From contig JBOFQB010000113.1 in assembly GCA_051660685.1 (NCBI GenBank), forward strand, positions 56,549 through 120,548: a stretch of 64,000 nucleotides of DNA, written 5' to 3'. The stretch is from JAVBSX01 sp051660685 (GTDB lineage Bacteria > Planctomycetota > Planctomycetia > Pirellulales > Thermoguttaceae). The position numbers and the translations under genes are program-made. The notes beneath the pieces are model-generated. The model had not been told where the DNA came from, did no database searches, and was given only the letters and a program-made list of their open reading frames with translations. Positions 19,082 to 28,036 of the stretch are shown here, piece by piece (position 1 is the stretch's first letter; each line of letters begins with the position of its first letter).

Positions 19082-19112
19082 TACTGCTCGATTAGGGCAA
19101 CAGGAAAGAAAC

Positions 19113-20309
19113 ATGTTAATCTTTTCGCTGCTGATTTCTGCCGTTTTGACATCTGATCCGTCAGAGATCGAACATTGGGTTCGAAAACTCGATTCAAACC
19201 GATTGGTTGAGCGAGATTGGGCGGAACAGCGTTTGAGAGAATATGGTCCTGATATTGAAGCGATTCTGCCCGGAACTCGGGAATTGACGGAAGAGTATTC
19301 CGCTCAAGTGCAACATCGATTGGGAAATTTGCGTCGGTTTTTTCAACGATTTCGCTTGCAAAAGACGTTGGAGCAGATTGATTTTGCAATCATGGACCCC
19401 TGTTGGAAAAGTAATCCTGAACGACTTTTTCTGGGTTTGCGTCTCAATTGGTCCGCCTTGTCAATCGACGAAACCAATCGGATTCGGCTGATTCGAATCA
19501 ATTTTCCGCTTGAATCGTTTTCCGGTCAATTGACCGTTGCACAAGGAAAGACAGGAGAAATGTCGCCGTTGACCTCCATTGACATGAAACCGATTCAGTC
19601 GCTTGGTTTACTTGAAGTCCCGATTGCCCGGGAACAAGAATCTGTCACTCTCCCCTTGATTTTGCAACCCGTTTCTTCCGATCAACAACGAGAGATTGTT
19701 GAACCCTCGATTGATTCGTTGCTTTTTTCCGGGGAGTGTTCGTTTCTCGTTGCAACGCAACCTCAAGAGTTTGTTTTTCCCCTTGACGATTGGATTGAGT
19801 CTGACAATAGGACGGAGTCGGCGGTTTTGGAACAGAATGAGGTGACGGTCCAGATTCAGTCCGTTGACCAAATCGACCAAGAGTCGATGAGTGTTCAGGT
19901 TCGCTTGGAATTTGCCAATCCGCATGATGCTTTATTCTCACATCGTGATTGGTTGGACGAGAATCAGGCGTTTCTTCGCAATCAATCGGGCGAACGAATC
20001 GGCAATTGCATTTCCTCACGATCCGTTGAACGAACCGAAAATTCGTATGAATCGGTTTACCTTTTTGACATTTCAAGAACGCGAGTTTCTGAAGACAACA
20101 TTGCCCCACATAAGGTTAACCAAGATAACGTCTCCCAAGATAAGGTTTCTGAGGGGGACAGATCGGCAAGAATACCGATTGAACACTGGAATTTTGTCTA
20201 TCAGACGCCGACGATCATCGACGAAGTCCGCCAATCTTTTCAGGTGTATAGGAAGTCAAACACCATTTTCGGCGATTCCAAGTTGGACAATTCCATAAGA
20301 TTGCAATGA
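19113..20309 (+). CDS. secreted protein of unknown function
   Basis: The 398-residue protein starts with a short hydrophobic segment (LIFSLLISAVLTSDP), probably a signal peptide. Residues 15-50 (IEHWVRKLDSNRLVERDWAEQRLREYG) resemble the HEAT-like helical motif often found at the N-terminus of planctomycete secreted proteins. The rest looks beta-rich and is not recognised. Near residues 330-350 there is a small repeat (NQDNVSQDKVSEGD). Its last 54 bases overlap the 3' end of the convergent ATPase gene. Confidence 0.55.
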   Translation: MLIFSLLISAVLTSDPSEIEHWVRKLDSNRLVERDWAEQRLREYGPDIEAILPGTRELTEEYSAQVQHRLGNLRRFFQRFRLQKTLEQIDFAIMDPCWKSNPERLFLGLRLNWSALSIDETNRIRLIRINFPLESFSGQLTVAQGKTGEMSPLTSIDMKPIQSLGLLEVPIAREQESVTLPLILQPVSSDQQREIVEPSIDSLLFSGECSFLVATQPQEFVFPLDDWIESDNRTESAVLEQNEVTVQIQSVDQIDQESMSVQVRLEFANPHDALFSHRDWLDENQAFLRNQSGERIGNCISSRSVERTENSYESVYLFDISRTRVSEDNIAPHKVNQDNVSQDKVSEGDRSARIPIEHWNFVYQTPTIIDEVRQSFQVYRKSNTIFGDSKLDNSIRLQ

Positions 20310-21944
20310 TTCTTGCAAAAGGGATTCTTGCAAACGACATTGGTTGGACACATTGCTTGATTTTGCGCCCACAATCAGCAGAACTCCATCAACGGCGAAT
20401 CTTGCCAATTCAATGACTTTTCGCTCCATGTTTTCGGTCCAGCAAGACGAATACTCGGGATTGTTTTTTTCAACGGAGTTCTCTGGTTGCTGATTCAAGG
20501 ACAAGTTACTGTTCGGTTGCAGGTCCCGAACTGTTCGATAGAACGGTTCGTGTCCCTGTTCAGATTGTTTTTGGGTTTCCCAGAAATATCCGGCGTCAAT
20601 CAAAGCAATGTCATAAGGTCGGCAGACCAAATCTAGGATCGTTTCAACCTGTTGCAAGGAAAGGAGGGACGACGAAACAGTTGGGGATAACGGGAGAATA
20701 CTCAGGTTGGGTTCAACCGCATATTGCAGATCAATTATTTTGTTGGACAAATCCGTTTTGACGCGATCCTGATTCAACCATGTTCCATTTGGTTCATTTG
20801 CCTTTCTATTGTCCGATTGCAACAGGGAGAGAGAAGTCGGCATAGACAGTCGCTTTGTCACTTCGCAAACGGCTCGCCTATTCGGACTCAGTGTGTTTTG
20901 CGTTGAAAATGTCAAACCGTCCTGAGTCGAGAGAAAATCGGCGTTTTTCGACAACAATTGCTCCCAACCTTGTGCAATCGGCAATTGCAAGGAAGAAACA
21001 ACATTGGGATTATCAAAATTGGCGTCAATAACGATTGTTTTTCGACCATAAGCAGCCAATTCTCGCGCTGTACAGAGGAGCAGGGTTGTACAACCACAAC
21101 CGGGGTTGTTCCCGCAAAAGGCAATACGATGTTTTCCAGCTTGAACTTGATGTAAAAGGTGATCGACAAGTTGCTTAAGTTGTATCGGGGCACTTTCACG
21201 CAATCGGTCACAACATTTCGGCCAATGAATCGGAAAAAGGAAGGGGGACCGCTTGGGAACCGGTTTGTCTTGCCTATTTGCAGAACAATTTGAAATTTCT
21301 GAATCAATCACCGTCTGTGAAACGCCGCTTAATTGGCGAATCTGTTCTCCGTTCCCCAAAAATTCAGCGTTTTCGAGAAATTCAGATCGGCTGATTACCT
21401 TGTCCGATTGCTTGTTTCCTTGAGCATTGGGCTTGTCCTGTATTGTTAATCGATCCTGAAAAAATTTCTCTGCCGAATCGCTAACCTGTTGCAACGATTC
21501 AAACGCTGTATAGATCGACCGCCTTTTTGATTCGCTTTCCTCACAATCTTCCCGGGAAATTGCAATTTTTTGCGGCTTCATTTCCCGGGTTTTGAGCAAG
21601 CGTCGGGATTTTTCTGACGCAGAAGAGGTTAGACTGTCCAACACTGATTCAGCGGGGTCGGTCGCAACAAGCGACGTTTCGAGAACTTCTTCGGCAATTC
21701 TTTTTCTCTTCATCATAAAATCAATCGCTTGATCGGAGACGGAAGAAGTCAACAGGGAAGAAGAGGGGGATGAGGAGAGAGAGCAAGAATGAACGGGGTG
21801 AATGACAGGAGAAAACGGCGCAACAACAGCCGGTTCCGCTTGAGAAGCGGCGTTCATTTCTGCGGAATAGGCCTTGAAAAATGTCTCGCCAAAAAATGTC
21901 ATTGTCGACGTCAATTCACCTGTCTCTATCAATTCGTCATCCAT
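20256..21944 (-). CDS. BY-kinase/CpsD-like P-loop ATPase with degenerate Walker A
   Basis: The 562-residue protein has a long polar N-terminal half (residues 1-240, Ser-rich, no domain recognised) and a C-terminal ParA/CpsD-type ATPase fold. The P-loop region IAFCGNNPGCGCTT (residues 274-287) aligns with PGEGKS/T of BY-kinases, but Lys is replaced by Cys285. Walker A' is IVIDANFDNPNV with Asp307, and Walker B is YDIALIDAGYFW. This predicts weak or absent ATP hydrolysis. A role in polysaccharide export or as a regulator is inference from the fold. A single-pass membrane protein gene lies 205 bases upstream on the same strand. Confidence 0.6.
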   Translation of the reverse strand: MDDELIETGELTSTMTFFGETFFKAYSAEMNAASQAEPAVVAPFSPVIHPVHSCSLSSSPSSSLLTSSVSDQAIDFMMKRKRIAEEVLETSLVATDPAESVLDSLTSSASEKSRRLLKTREMKPQKIAISREDCEESESKRRSIYTAFESLQQVSDSAEKFFQDRLTIQDKPNAQGNKQSDKVISRSEFLENAEFLGNGEQIRQLSGVSQTVIDSEISNCSANRQDKPVPKRSPFLFPIHWPKCCDRLRESAPIQLKQLVDHLLHQVQAGKHRIAFCGNNPGCGCTTLLLCTARELAAYGRKTIVIDANFDNPNVVSSLQLPIAQGWEQLLSKNADFLSTQDGLTFSTQNTLSPNRRAVCEVTKRLSMPTSLSLLQSDNRKANEPNGTWLNQDRVKTDLSNKIIDLQYAVEPNLSILPLSPTVSSSLLSLQQVETILDLVCRPYDIALIDAGYFWETQKQSEQGHEPFYRTVRDLQPNSNLSLNQQPENSVEKNNPEYSSCWTENMERKVIELARFAVDGVLLIVGAKSSNVSNQCRLQESLLQESLQSYGIVQLGIAENGV

Positions 21945-22149
21945 GATTCCAAAACAAATAACCCAATCATCATAACGTAATCATTGGAATTATCGGAGTC
22001 ATCGTAATTATTCTCACTATCGTCATCATCTTACGTCCTACACCGTATTCGAACATGTCAACGCTTGGTTGGTGTTATTCACAATTCCCTGACATCTTGA
22101 ATCAAAGATGCCCCAGAATGATGCAATTGACCATAATCCTTGACAGGCT

Positions 22150-23658
22150 TTAGTATCGTTGACCTGATTCCGGCGTATACCGGGGATCGTTCATTGGACC
22201 CGATGTCGAATACATCGACGGAGATTGTGAATAACCGTCATATCGCGGTATATTGCTGTAATTGTCCGCCGTTTTCAATTCTGAACGACTCGGCTGCTGT
22301 TGATACTGCTGTTGCTGTTGATACGGTTGTTCGTATTGTTGGACCTGTTGAACCGGTTGCTGCTGTTGTTGGGGTTGAGGTCCTCGAAATGTATTACTGA
22401 CTTCGGTTGCCGGAATCATTTCTCGCAGATTCGCTTGAGAGTATTCTCTGACGACTTCCGACTGCAAGGAAGAGGTCGGCTGAACCTGATCGGGACCTGA
22501 CGAAATCAAGTGATAGTCCTGAACTGTCTGGTAATTCGGCTCCGCCCGAAAATTTCGATCTGGAACGGCGTAATCAGGAGATTGTGCGTATTGGGCATTA
22601 TATTGGGCTGAAGAATAATCCGGGGAATACGTTCCAGCTCCAGCATACGGAGGAGGTGTGTACTCCGAAAGGGACGAATAGGCACTTCGTTGGGACTGAG
22701 GTCCGCCCTGATTCCGATCATAAGATTCCTGTCGGTACAGTTCGGGATTGGAAGACACCTGATTGTCGATTCGAGCTGACTGTTGGGACCGACTGGAACC
22801 GGCGTAATTGTTGACATAGGCTCCTTGGTTCGTCTGCTGTTCGTACTCCGATCCTGAATATCCCGAATTGCCTGATTGAATGACTCCATGATTTCCATAC
22901 TGCCCATTTGGTACAGTTTGTGCATATCCTGTATTTTGCGTGTTCGATGAACTTTGTATCGTCCCTGAATTCTGAGGAGACATTCCCGTTCCCCGATTCC
23001 AAGGGGTTTCTCGTTCGCCCCGAACTTCATTCCGGTCCCAAACAGATCGACCAGGATTCTCATTGGTTGGATGATGTGACAACGATTCGTCCTCACTTGG
23101 GTCAATTGTCAAATCAATCGAAGTTGTCGGAAGAATAGAAAAGTTACCCTTCTTCTCAACGGGTTGGGAAATTCCGTTCGTGTTCGGCACAATCCGAGCC
23201 GAGTTACTCAACGTCGCATTGTCCAGATTGGGACGACTGGTCTGTTCATTGTCCTGCAAACTATCCCAAATCAAAGGAGAAGAGGATTCGGCCCGAAAAA
23301 CCATCATTTCGTCTTCGGGGTCGGGCGACAACACCGAATGACTCGAATCAGAAGAGACCGGTTTCATCAGCGACCAGCCAAGTAGTACAACCAACACCCC
23401 GACAATACACCAAAGTAAACGGTTTTGTTGATGTGCGGTAATTCTTTTCAGATTAAAATGGTTCCAAAAACTGGGGACACCAACATGACTGAGTGAGGGG
23501 TGTTGTTCTTCGATATTCGGCATTCGGGCAATAATTTTGACCGGTTCATCTTTTGCGGACTGTTCTTCAGGAGAATCATCATCGAATCCCAACGGTTCAA
23601 AATGCGGGGAGAACGACATGGAATGTGAATGAGGTTCAAAGGGAGCAGGACGATTCAT
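22150..23658 (-). CDS. single-pass membrane protein with low-complexity Gln/Ser/Tyr-rich exterior
   Basis: The 502-residue protein has a cytoplasmic segment of about 80 residues, one membrane helix at residues 81-98 (LLWCIVGVLVVLLGWSLM) and about 400 outside residues rich in Gln, Ser, Asn, Tyr and Pro, with runs of QQQQQ and YQQQQQYQQQ near the C-terminus. ATG 23658 was chosen because AAGGAG lies six bases upstream. No enzyme domain is visible. It precedes the degenerate ATPase gene, and the pair may act together at the membrane (inference). Confidence 0.5.
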   Translation of the reverse strand: MNRPAPFEPHSHSMSFSPHFEPLGFDDDSPEEQSAKDEPVKIIARMPNIEEQHPSLSHVGVPSFWNHFNLKRITAHQQNRLLWCIVGVLVVLLGWSLMKPVSSDSSHSVLSPDPEDEMMVFRAESSSPLIWDSLQDNEQTSRPNLDNATLSNSARIVPNTNGISQPVEKKGNFSILPTTSIDLTIDPSEDESLSHHPTNENPGRSVWDRNEVRGERETPWNRGTGMSPQNSGTIQSSSNTQNTGYAQTVPNGQYGNHGVIQSGNSGYSGSEYEQQTNQGAYVNNYAGSSRSQQSARIDNQVSSNPELYRQESYDRNQGGPQSQRSAYSSLSEYTPPPYAGAGTYSPDYSSAQYNAQYAQSPDYAVPDRNFRAEPNYQTVQDYHLISSGPDQVQPTSSLQSEVVREYSQANLREMIPATEVSNTFRGPQPQQQQQPVQQVQQYEQPYQQQQQYQQQPSRSELKTADNYSNIPRYDGYSQSPSMYSTSGPMNDPRYTPESGQRY

Positions 23659-24209
23659 TATCATCTCCTTCAATTGGGGGGGATTCACCTGAAAGGATTG
23701 TAAGGGTCTGTTGGACGTTTTGGGGACACCGTATGTGAACATTGCACGATCCAGACATTTTGGTGATGTCCTTCCATCTTTTCGACCCGGTTTCACCCGA
23801 GTCATGGTCTTCACGAAAGAAGGAGTGTAGGAACATCTTTTCTTAGAATCGGTCAGAGATGCTCCCTATTGTAGGAATTATCAGAATTTTTCCTAAAAAA
23901 AAGAATAGGCAAAATAGGAAAAATACGAAAGTTGTCCTATTTTCATCCATTTTATAGTGAGGGGATTAAGCAACACGTCAAGGACATGAGGACAAATAGA
24001 CGATTTCTAAGTAGGCGAGGAGCTTGCTCCTTTGGTGTAAATCCATTAAAATGCAACGGTACGCTCCCTTGATCGGTAATGATCGGCAATTGGGAATTAT
24101 TGACAATTGGCAATGCGATTGCGGCAAAACCCTACCTTGCATCTTGCATTGCACGCAAATTGACCTTATTACTGCCTCACTCCTGTCTCATACCCCTGTT
24201 TTACTGGAA
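23659..24209. other. divergent intergenic region before queA
   Basis: About 550 bases between divergent genes. It includes an A/T-rich stretch (23880-23960) likely to hold the promoters, and a small palindrome AGGAGCTTGCTCCT at 24018-24031. No convincing gene is seen; the reading frame in front of queA is open but has no coding signature. Confidence 0.5.
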
Positions 24210-25262
24210 ATGGACGAACTGGCTGTTTATGATTTTGTTTTACCGCAAGAGCTTATTGCTCAGGAGCCGCTTTCCAATCGGACGGACGCGCGTTTGATGG
24301 TCGTACATCGGGGCAAGGGGATGATTGAACATCGTCATGTGCGGGATTTGCCGGATTATCTCAACAAGGAGGACACGTTGGTTCTCAACAATACCAAAGT
24401 GGTTCCGGCCCGGCTGATTGGGGCGAGGTCTAAAACGGGGGGGGATTGGGAGGGATTGTTTCTCGGGCAGGAACCGGACGGTTGTTGGAGAATTATCTGC
24501 AAAACCCGGGGAAAATTGATTCCAGGTGAAATGATTTCTTTACGGACCCAGGATGATGATTTCGGTTTTCCGCTCGAATTGGTCGAAAAAAACGATGAAG
24601 ACGGTTCTTGGAAAGTACGTCCCAGAACCTCCAAACCGGTTTTTCAGGCCCTTGAAGAAGTCGGTTGGGTTCCGATCCCTCCTTACATTCGCAAGGGTCG
24701 AATGAGTGCGAGAGACCGTGAGAATTATCAGACGGTTTACGCGCAAGAACCGGGTGCTGTTGCTGCTCCGACTGCCGGATTGCATTTTACGCCAGAATTA
24801 TTGGCGCAACTGGAGAATCGGGGGATCGTTACAACCCCGCTCACACTTCATGTTGGTTCAGGAACATTTCGGCCTGTTTCAGTTTCACGTTTAGCTGAAC
24901 ATGAGATGCACTCAGAATGGTGTTCGGTCGAACAACGGACGGTTGAGACCCTTTTAGAGCGTCGTCAACGGGGAGGACGGACGGTTGCGGTCGGGACAAC
25001 ATCGGTTCGGGTTCTGGAAACGGTTGCGACCCGATTTGGTACACTTGTACCGTTTTCGGGGGAAACCAATCTCTTTATCAGACCCCCCTATGATTGGAAA
25101 ATGGTTGACGTTTTGTTGACGAATTTTCATTTTCCGAAATCGACGCTTTACATTTTGGTACGAACTTTTGGGGGGGACGAACTGATTCAGGCTGCTTATG
25201 AGGAAGCGATTCGGCGTTCTTACCGTTTTTTCAGTTATGGTGACGCTATGTTGATTCTTTAG
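24210..25262 (+). CDS. queA: tRNA preQ1(34) S-adenosylmethionine ribosyltransferase-isomerase
   Basis: QueA transfers the ribosyl part of SAM to 7-aminomethyl-7-deazaguanine in tRNA, giving epoxyqueuosine. The start MDELAVYDFVLPQELIAQEP, GAVAAPTAGLHFT, HVGSGTFRPV and LLTNFHFPKSTLYILV are diagnostic. ATG 24210 gives 350 residues, the usual length; an upstream in-frame codon would add 62 unrelated residues. The coding sequence contains runs of eight and seven G (24437-24444 and about 25170). Confidence 0.95.
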   Translation: MDELAVYDFVLPQELIAQEPLSNRTDARLMVVHRGKGMIEHRHVRDLPDYLNKEDTLVLNNTKVVPARLIGARSKTGGDWEGLFLGQEPDGCWRIICKTRGKLIPGEMISLRTQDDDFGFPLELVEKNDEDGSWKVRPRTSKPVFQALEEVGWVPIPPYIRKGRMSARDRENYQTVYAQEPGAVAAPTAGLHFTPELLAQLENRGIVTTPLTLHVGSGTFRPVSVSRLAEHEMHSEWCSVEQRTVETLLERRQRGGRTVAVGTTSVRVLETVATRFGTLVPFSGETNLFIRPPYDWKMVDVLLTNFHFPKSTLYILVRTFGGDELIQAAYEEAIRRSYRFFSYGDAMLIL

Positions 25263-25321
25263 CGGTTAAAGATTGGTTGAGGATTCGAGAAAGTCCCGTT
25301 CATGCCGGGTTTATCGTCTGC

Positions 25322-25440
25322 GCTTAAATAACCTATCTAAATTGCGGTTTCACCATTGATTAAAGTTTTGTATTCATTTCATGTTTTTGCTGTATTTCGT
25401 GGTATAAGAGAAGCAATAAAAACACGAACATCACGAAAGG
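25322..25440 (+). repeat. dispersed repeat family B, copy 1
   Basis: This about 118-base block between queA and fliR matches, in opposite orientation, the block at 57852-57970. Shared parts include TAAATAACCTATCTAAATT at one end, the core GTATTTCGTGGTATAA, and AAAACACGAAC with TCACGAAA at the other end. The core can fold because TTCGTGTTTTT and AAAACACGAA-type parts are complementary. Similarity by eye is about 80 per cent. Confidence 0.8.
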
Positions 25441-25450
25441 AATAAATCGT

Positions 25451-26251
25451 TTATTCTAAATACTCAATCGGAATGGACGTGAAGAAACTGCTGTAAATGA
25501 CATCAATGATGTAAACGAAGCGTTCCTGAAAACACCACATGGACGTTCCGATTGTCAAAAAGAGGATGATGAGCATGATGATCGTGTTGATTCCAAACCC
25601 GACCGACATGAGATTCAGCTGAGGAAGTGTTCGTCCAAGCACCCCCATTGCAATCATCGAAACGAGAATTCCAACTGTTGCAGGTGCTGCAATCCGAAAT
25701 GCCAGACTGAACGTCACACTGACAATCGTTATCATCGATTCGGCAACCGTCAGGTCAACATTTCCACTTCCCGGGGGGATTGTTTCAAAAGTGTCAATAA
25801 GCGACCCGATCATCAGTCGCAGACCGCCGACACAGGCGAAAACGACGATTCCGAGCAACTGCATGAATCGCCCGAGAACGGGGACCTGTTCCCCGGAAAC
25901 GGGATCGAAGAGTTGGGAAGCGGAGAGACCGCCGATTCGCCCGATCATATCACCTGCTGTAAAGAGAGCGGTAAAGAGCATGTTGACCCCCAGACCGATT
26001 ACTAATCCGATCAGCAATTCTCCGCCAATGATTATTGCAAAAGCAGGTAAGGTCGTTGGTTCGGCAATTGGGACGTCCCATTGAATCGGTGTAATGAGGA
26101 TTGCAAGAGAGAACGCGAAGAGCGCGCGGAATTGCATAGGGATGTCAGACCCGCCGAAAACCGGCGCAGTCACAACGATCCCACTTACGCGGGTCAAGAC
26201 GTAGGCAAATAGCAGAACACGCGAGGTGTCAACGAGGTCAAGCCAATTCAA
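25451..26251 (-). CDS. fliR: flagellar biosynthesis protein FliR
   Basis: FliR is part of the flagellar type III export gate. The 266-residue protein has the usual six or so hydrophobic segments, with LTRVSGIVVTAPVFGG near the start, MFTALFTAGDMIGRIGGLSAS in the middle and LGRTLPQLNLMSVGFGIN late, all typical. It is the last of fliO-fliP-fliQ-fliR on this strand; flhB does not follow. A dispersed repeat lies directly after its stop. Confidence 0.95.
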   Translation of the reverse strand: MNWLDLVDTSRVLLFAYVLTRVSGIVVTAPVFGGSDIPMQFRALFAFSLAILITPIQWDVPIAEPTTLPAFAIIIGGELLIGLVIGLGVNMLFTALFTAGDMIGRIGGLSASQLFDPVSGEQVPVLGRFMQLLGIVVFACVGGLRLMIGSLIDTFETIPPGSGNVDLTVAESMITIVSVTFSLAFRIAAPATVGILVSMIAMGVLGRTLPQLNLMSVGFGINTIIMLIILFLTIGTSMWCFQERFVYIIDVIYSSFFTSIPIEYLE

Positions 26252-26429
26252 AACCAGATAAGGGGGTTAGAGGACGCTGTATTTTGGGGCAAACACGGCA
26301 TTGTGTAAAAATAAGTCAATAGTGTACAGTTGTGTGACGCCGTTTCTCAAACGCCCTTAGAATGGTAGAAACGACGGGACTGACATGCAGTTCTCTGCCC
26401 CCTATCCCCCATTCCCTATCCTCTATCTC
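26252..26429. repeat. fliQ-fliR spacer with a C-rich CCCTATTCCC-type island
   Basis: The 178-base spacer has a C-rich tract at about 26395-26430 built from variants of CCCTATCC and CCATTCCC (+ strand). Similar tracts occur in other gaps of this gene group and elsewhere in the window. fliQ and fliR are normally adjacent or overlapping, so a spacer of this size is unusual. Confidence 0.7.
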
Positions 26430-26705
26430 CTAAAACGGGGCCATATATTCGGGGATGTTTTCATACAAATCGCGGGAATACTCCAACATTTTCACGGTCA
26501 TAAAGGGGAGGAACAGCGCGGCGACGAGGACCATGACGATGATTTTGGCGACAATCGCAATTGTCTGCTCTTGAATCTGCGTCAACGCTTGAAAAAGGCC
26601 GAGTAAAAGGCCGATTACAACGCCGGAAATGAGAATGGGCAAGCTGATGAGAATTGCAATCCAAATTGCTTCTCGACATAAATCAATCGCCAATTGTGCG
26701 TCCAT
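26430..26705 (-). CDS. fliQ: flagellar biosynthesis protein FliQ
   Basis: FliQ (91 residues) is the small two-helix component of the flagellar export gate. AIWIAILISLPILISGVVIGLLLGLFQALTQIQEQT and VMVLVAALFLPFMTVKMLEY match the family closely. It lies between fliP and fliR, separated from both by G/C-rich islands. Confidence 0.95.
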   Translation of the reverse strand: MDAQLAIDLCREAIWIAILISLPILISGVVIGLLLGLFQALTQIQEQTIAIVAKIIVMVLVAALFLPFMTVKMLEYSRDLYENIPEYMAPF

Positions 26706-26868
26706 TGTGGGGGAGAGGAGGTAGAAGGTAGGGATTAGGGGTTGGGGGATAGGGATTAGGGGATAGGGGTTGGGGATCAGGATTCTATCGTTGCAGAAAA
26801 ATGTTGAAAATCGGAATTCTCTTCATTCTCTCCTCCCTATTCCCTATCCCCCATTCTCTATATCCTAC
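26706..26868. repeat. fliP-fliQ spacer with paired G-rich and C-rich islands
   Basis: A G-rich tract (26708-26780, units such as GGGATTAGGGG and GGGGATAGGG) is followed by a C-rich tract (26829-26868, units such as CCCTATTCCC). The two tracts are roughly complementary and could form a long imperfect stem; the G-rich one could form G-quadruplexes on its strand. Confidence 0.75.
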
Positions 26869-27903
26869 TCATCCTCCGTACATGGAAAAACTTTCGAGTA
26901 ACATTTGGACGACGAGTCTCCAACCGTCCATAAGGACGAAAAGCATCAGCTTGAAAGGGAGTGAAATCATCACAGGAGGGAGCATCATCATCCCCATTGA
27001 AACCATGATACTGGCGATTACCATGTCGAGGATTAAAAAGGGGAGGAAAATTTTGAACCCGATCAAAAAGGCGGTTTTCAATTCACTGAGCATGTAGGCG
27101 GGCAACAACGCTCTCCAGGGAATGTCCCGCATTGTCATTTCGTCCAAAGGAGGAGCATCCTTGACATAACGCATGAAAAGAAAAATGTCGTCCTGATTGG
27201 CAGTCCGGTCAATCTGTGAACACATGAAAACCCTGATTGGATATTCCCCCTTGTTGTACGCTTCTTCGAGACTGATTTGACGTTCGGTGTAAGGGAGAAC
27301 GGATTCACGATACACTTCTTCCCAAACAGGGGCCATAATCAGTAAGGTGACAAAGAGCGAGAGAGCCGTTATGACCTGACTGGGCGGGAGTTGGCCGGTT
27401 CCGAGTGCTTGTCGGAGAATGGACAAAACGACGACGAAACGGACAAAGGAGGTTGTCATAATGACAATTGCCGGAGAAAGCGTCAGGACGGTCAACACGA
27501 TCATAATTTGAAGTGTGGAGACCATACCTTCTGGGCTGCGCCAATAATCGGGTCCTTTCCGCAAAGCGTCCGGTAATTCAAGCGAATGAGGCGGTTCAGC
27601 CGGTCCTTCTGTACTTGGGTCATAACCAATCGGCGAAGTGCCCAAAACGGTGTTGACGCGACCTCCCCCGCCAACCAACATTCCGTCCCGGTCGGAATGG
27701 AGCGGTTGATACCCGTACATGAAACCTTGACTGGGACTGTTCGTCAGATCGTTTGAAAGACGGTTTGGATGTGTCTTTGCACTATAATCGGTCATTTGGC
27801 CGAAAACCGAACCAAAAGGGGCGCAACACAGCATGAACAAGAGCAATAAAATGGCCCATGTTCTGCAAATTGCCTTTTTTATCCGATTTGAATGATTGAC
27901 CAT
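26869..27903 (-). CDS. fliP: flagellar biosynthesis protein FliP
   Basis: FliP forms the core of the flagellar export gate. The typical part begins near residue 130 with LQIMIVLTVLTLSPAIVIMTTSFVRFVVVLSILRQALG and ends with the LMDGWRLVVQMLLESF region. The N-terminus has a signal-like segment (AICRTWAILLLLFMLCC) and about 80 extra polar residues before the first core helix. ATG 27903 gives 344 residues; an upstream TTG is possible but reads back toward a dispersed repeat. Confidence 0.93.
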   Translation of the reverse strand: MVNHSNRIKKAICRTWAILLLLFMLCCAPFGSVFGQMTDYSAKTHPNRLSNDLTNSPSQGFMYGYQPLHSDRDGMLVGGGGRVNTVLGTSPIGYDPSTEGPAEPPHSLELPDALRKGPDYWRSPEGMVSTLQIMIVLTVLTLSPAIVIMTTSFVRFVVVLSILRQALGTGQLPPSQVITALSLFVTLLIMAPVWEEVYRESVLPYTERQISLEEAYNKGEYPIRVFMCSQIDRTANQDDIFLFMRYVKDAPPLDEMTMRDIPWRALLPAYMLSELKTAFLIGFKIFLPFLILDMVIASIMVSMGMMMLPPVMISLPFKLMLFVLMDGWRLVVQMLLESFSMYGG

Positions 27904-27951
27904 TATGTTTGTATGAAGGTTGTACAACGAATAGTACGTCTTGACGAATTT

Positions 27952-27982
27952 GACGCGCGATACGTTGTATCTCGGCTAAGCG
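27952..27982 (+). repeat. REP-like dispersed hairpin repeat, family A, copy 1
   Basis: The block starting GACGCGCGATACGTTG and ending TCGGCTAAGCG belongs to a family seen again at 32009-32038, 51873-51943 (two inverted copies), 57828-57852 (variant, minus) and 58029-58047. The GATACGTTGTATC core is self-complementary. A C-rich CCCTATTCCC island follows at 27991-28036. Confidence 0.8.
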
Positions 27983-28036
27983 TCAAAATCTGCCTATTTT
28001 CCCTATTCCCTGTCCCCCAATCCCTATTCCCTATTC

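Noticed and set aside
22506..23105. Second open frame on the minus strand inside the Gln-rich membrane protein gene
   Set aside because: It overlaps that gene in another frame and has no start site or motif of its own; low-complexity sequence keeps several frames open.
24024..24209. 62-residue N-terminal extension of QueA
   Set aside because: QueA normally starts at MDELAVYDF; the extra residues match no family and come from intergenic sequence.
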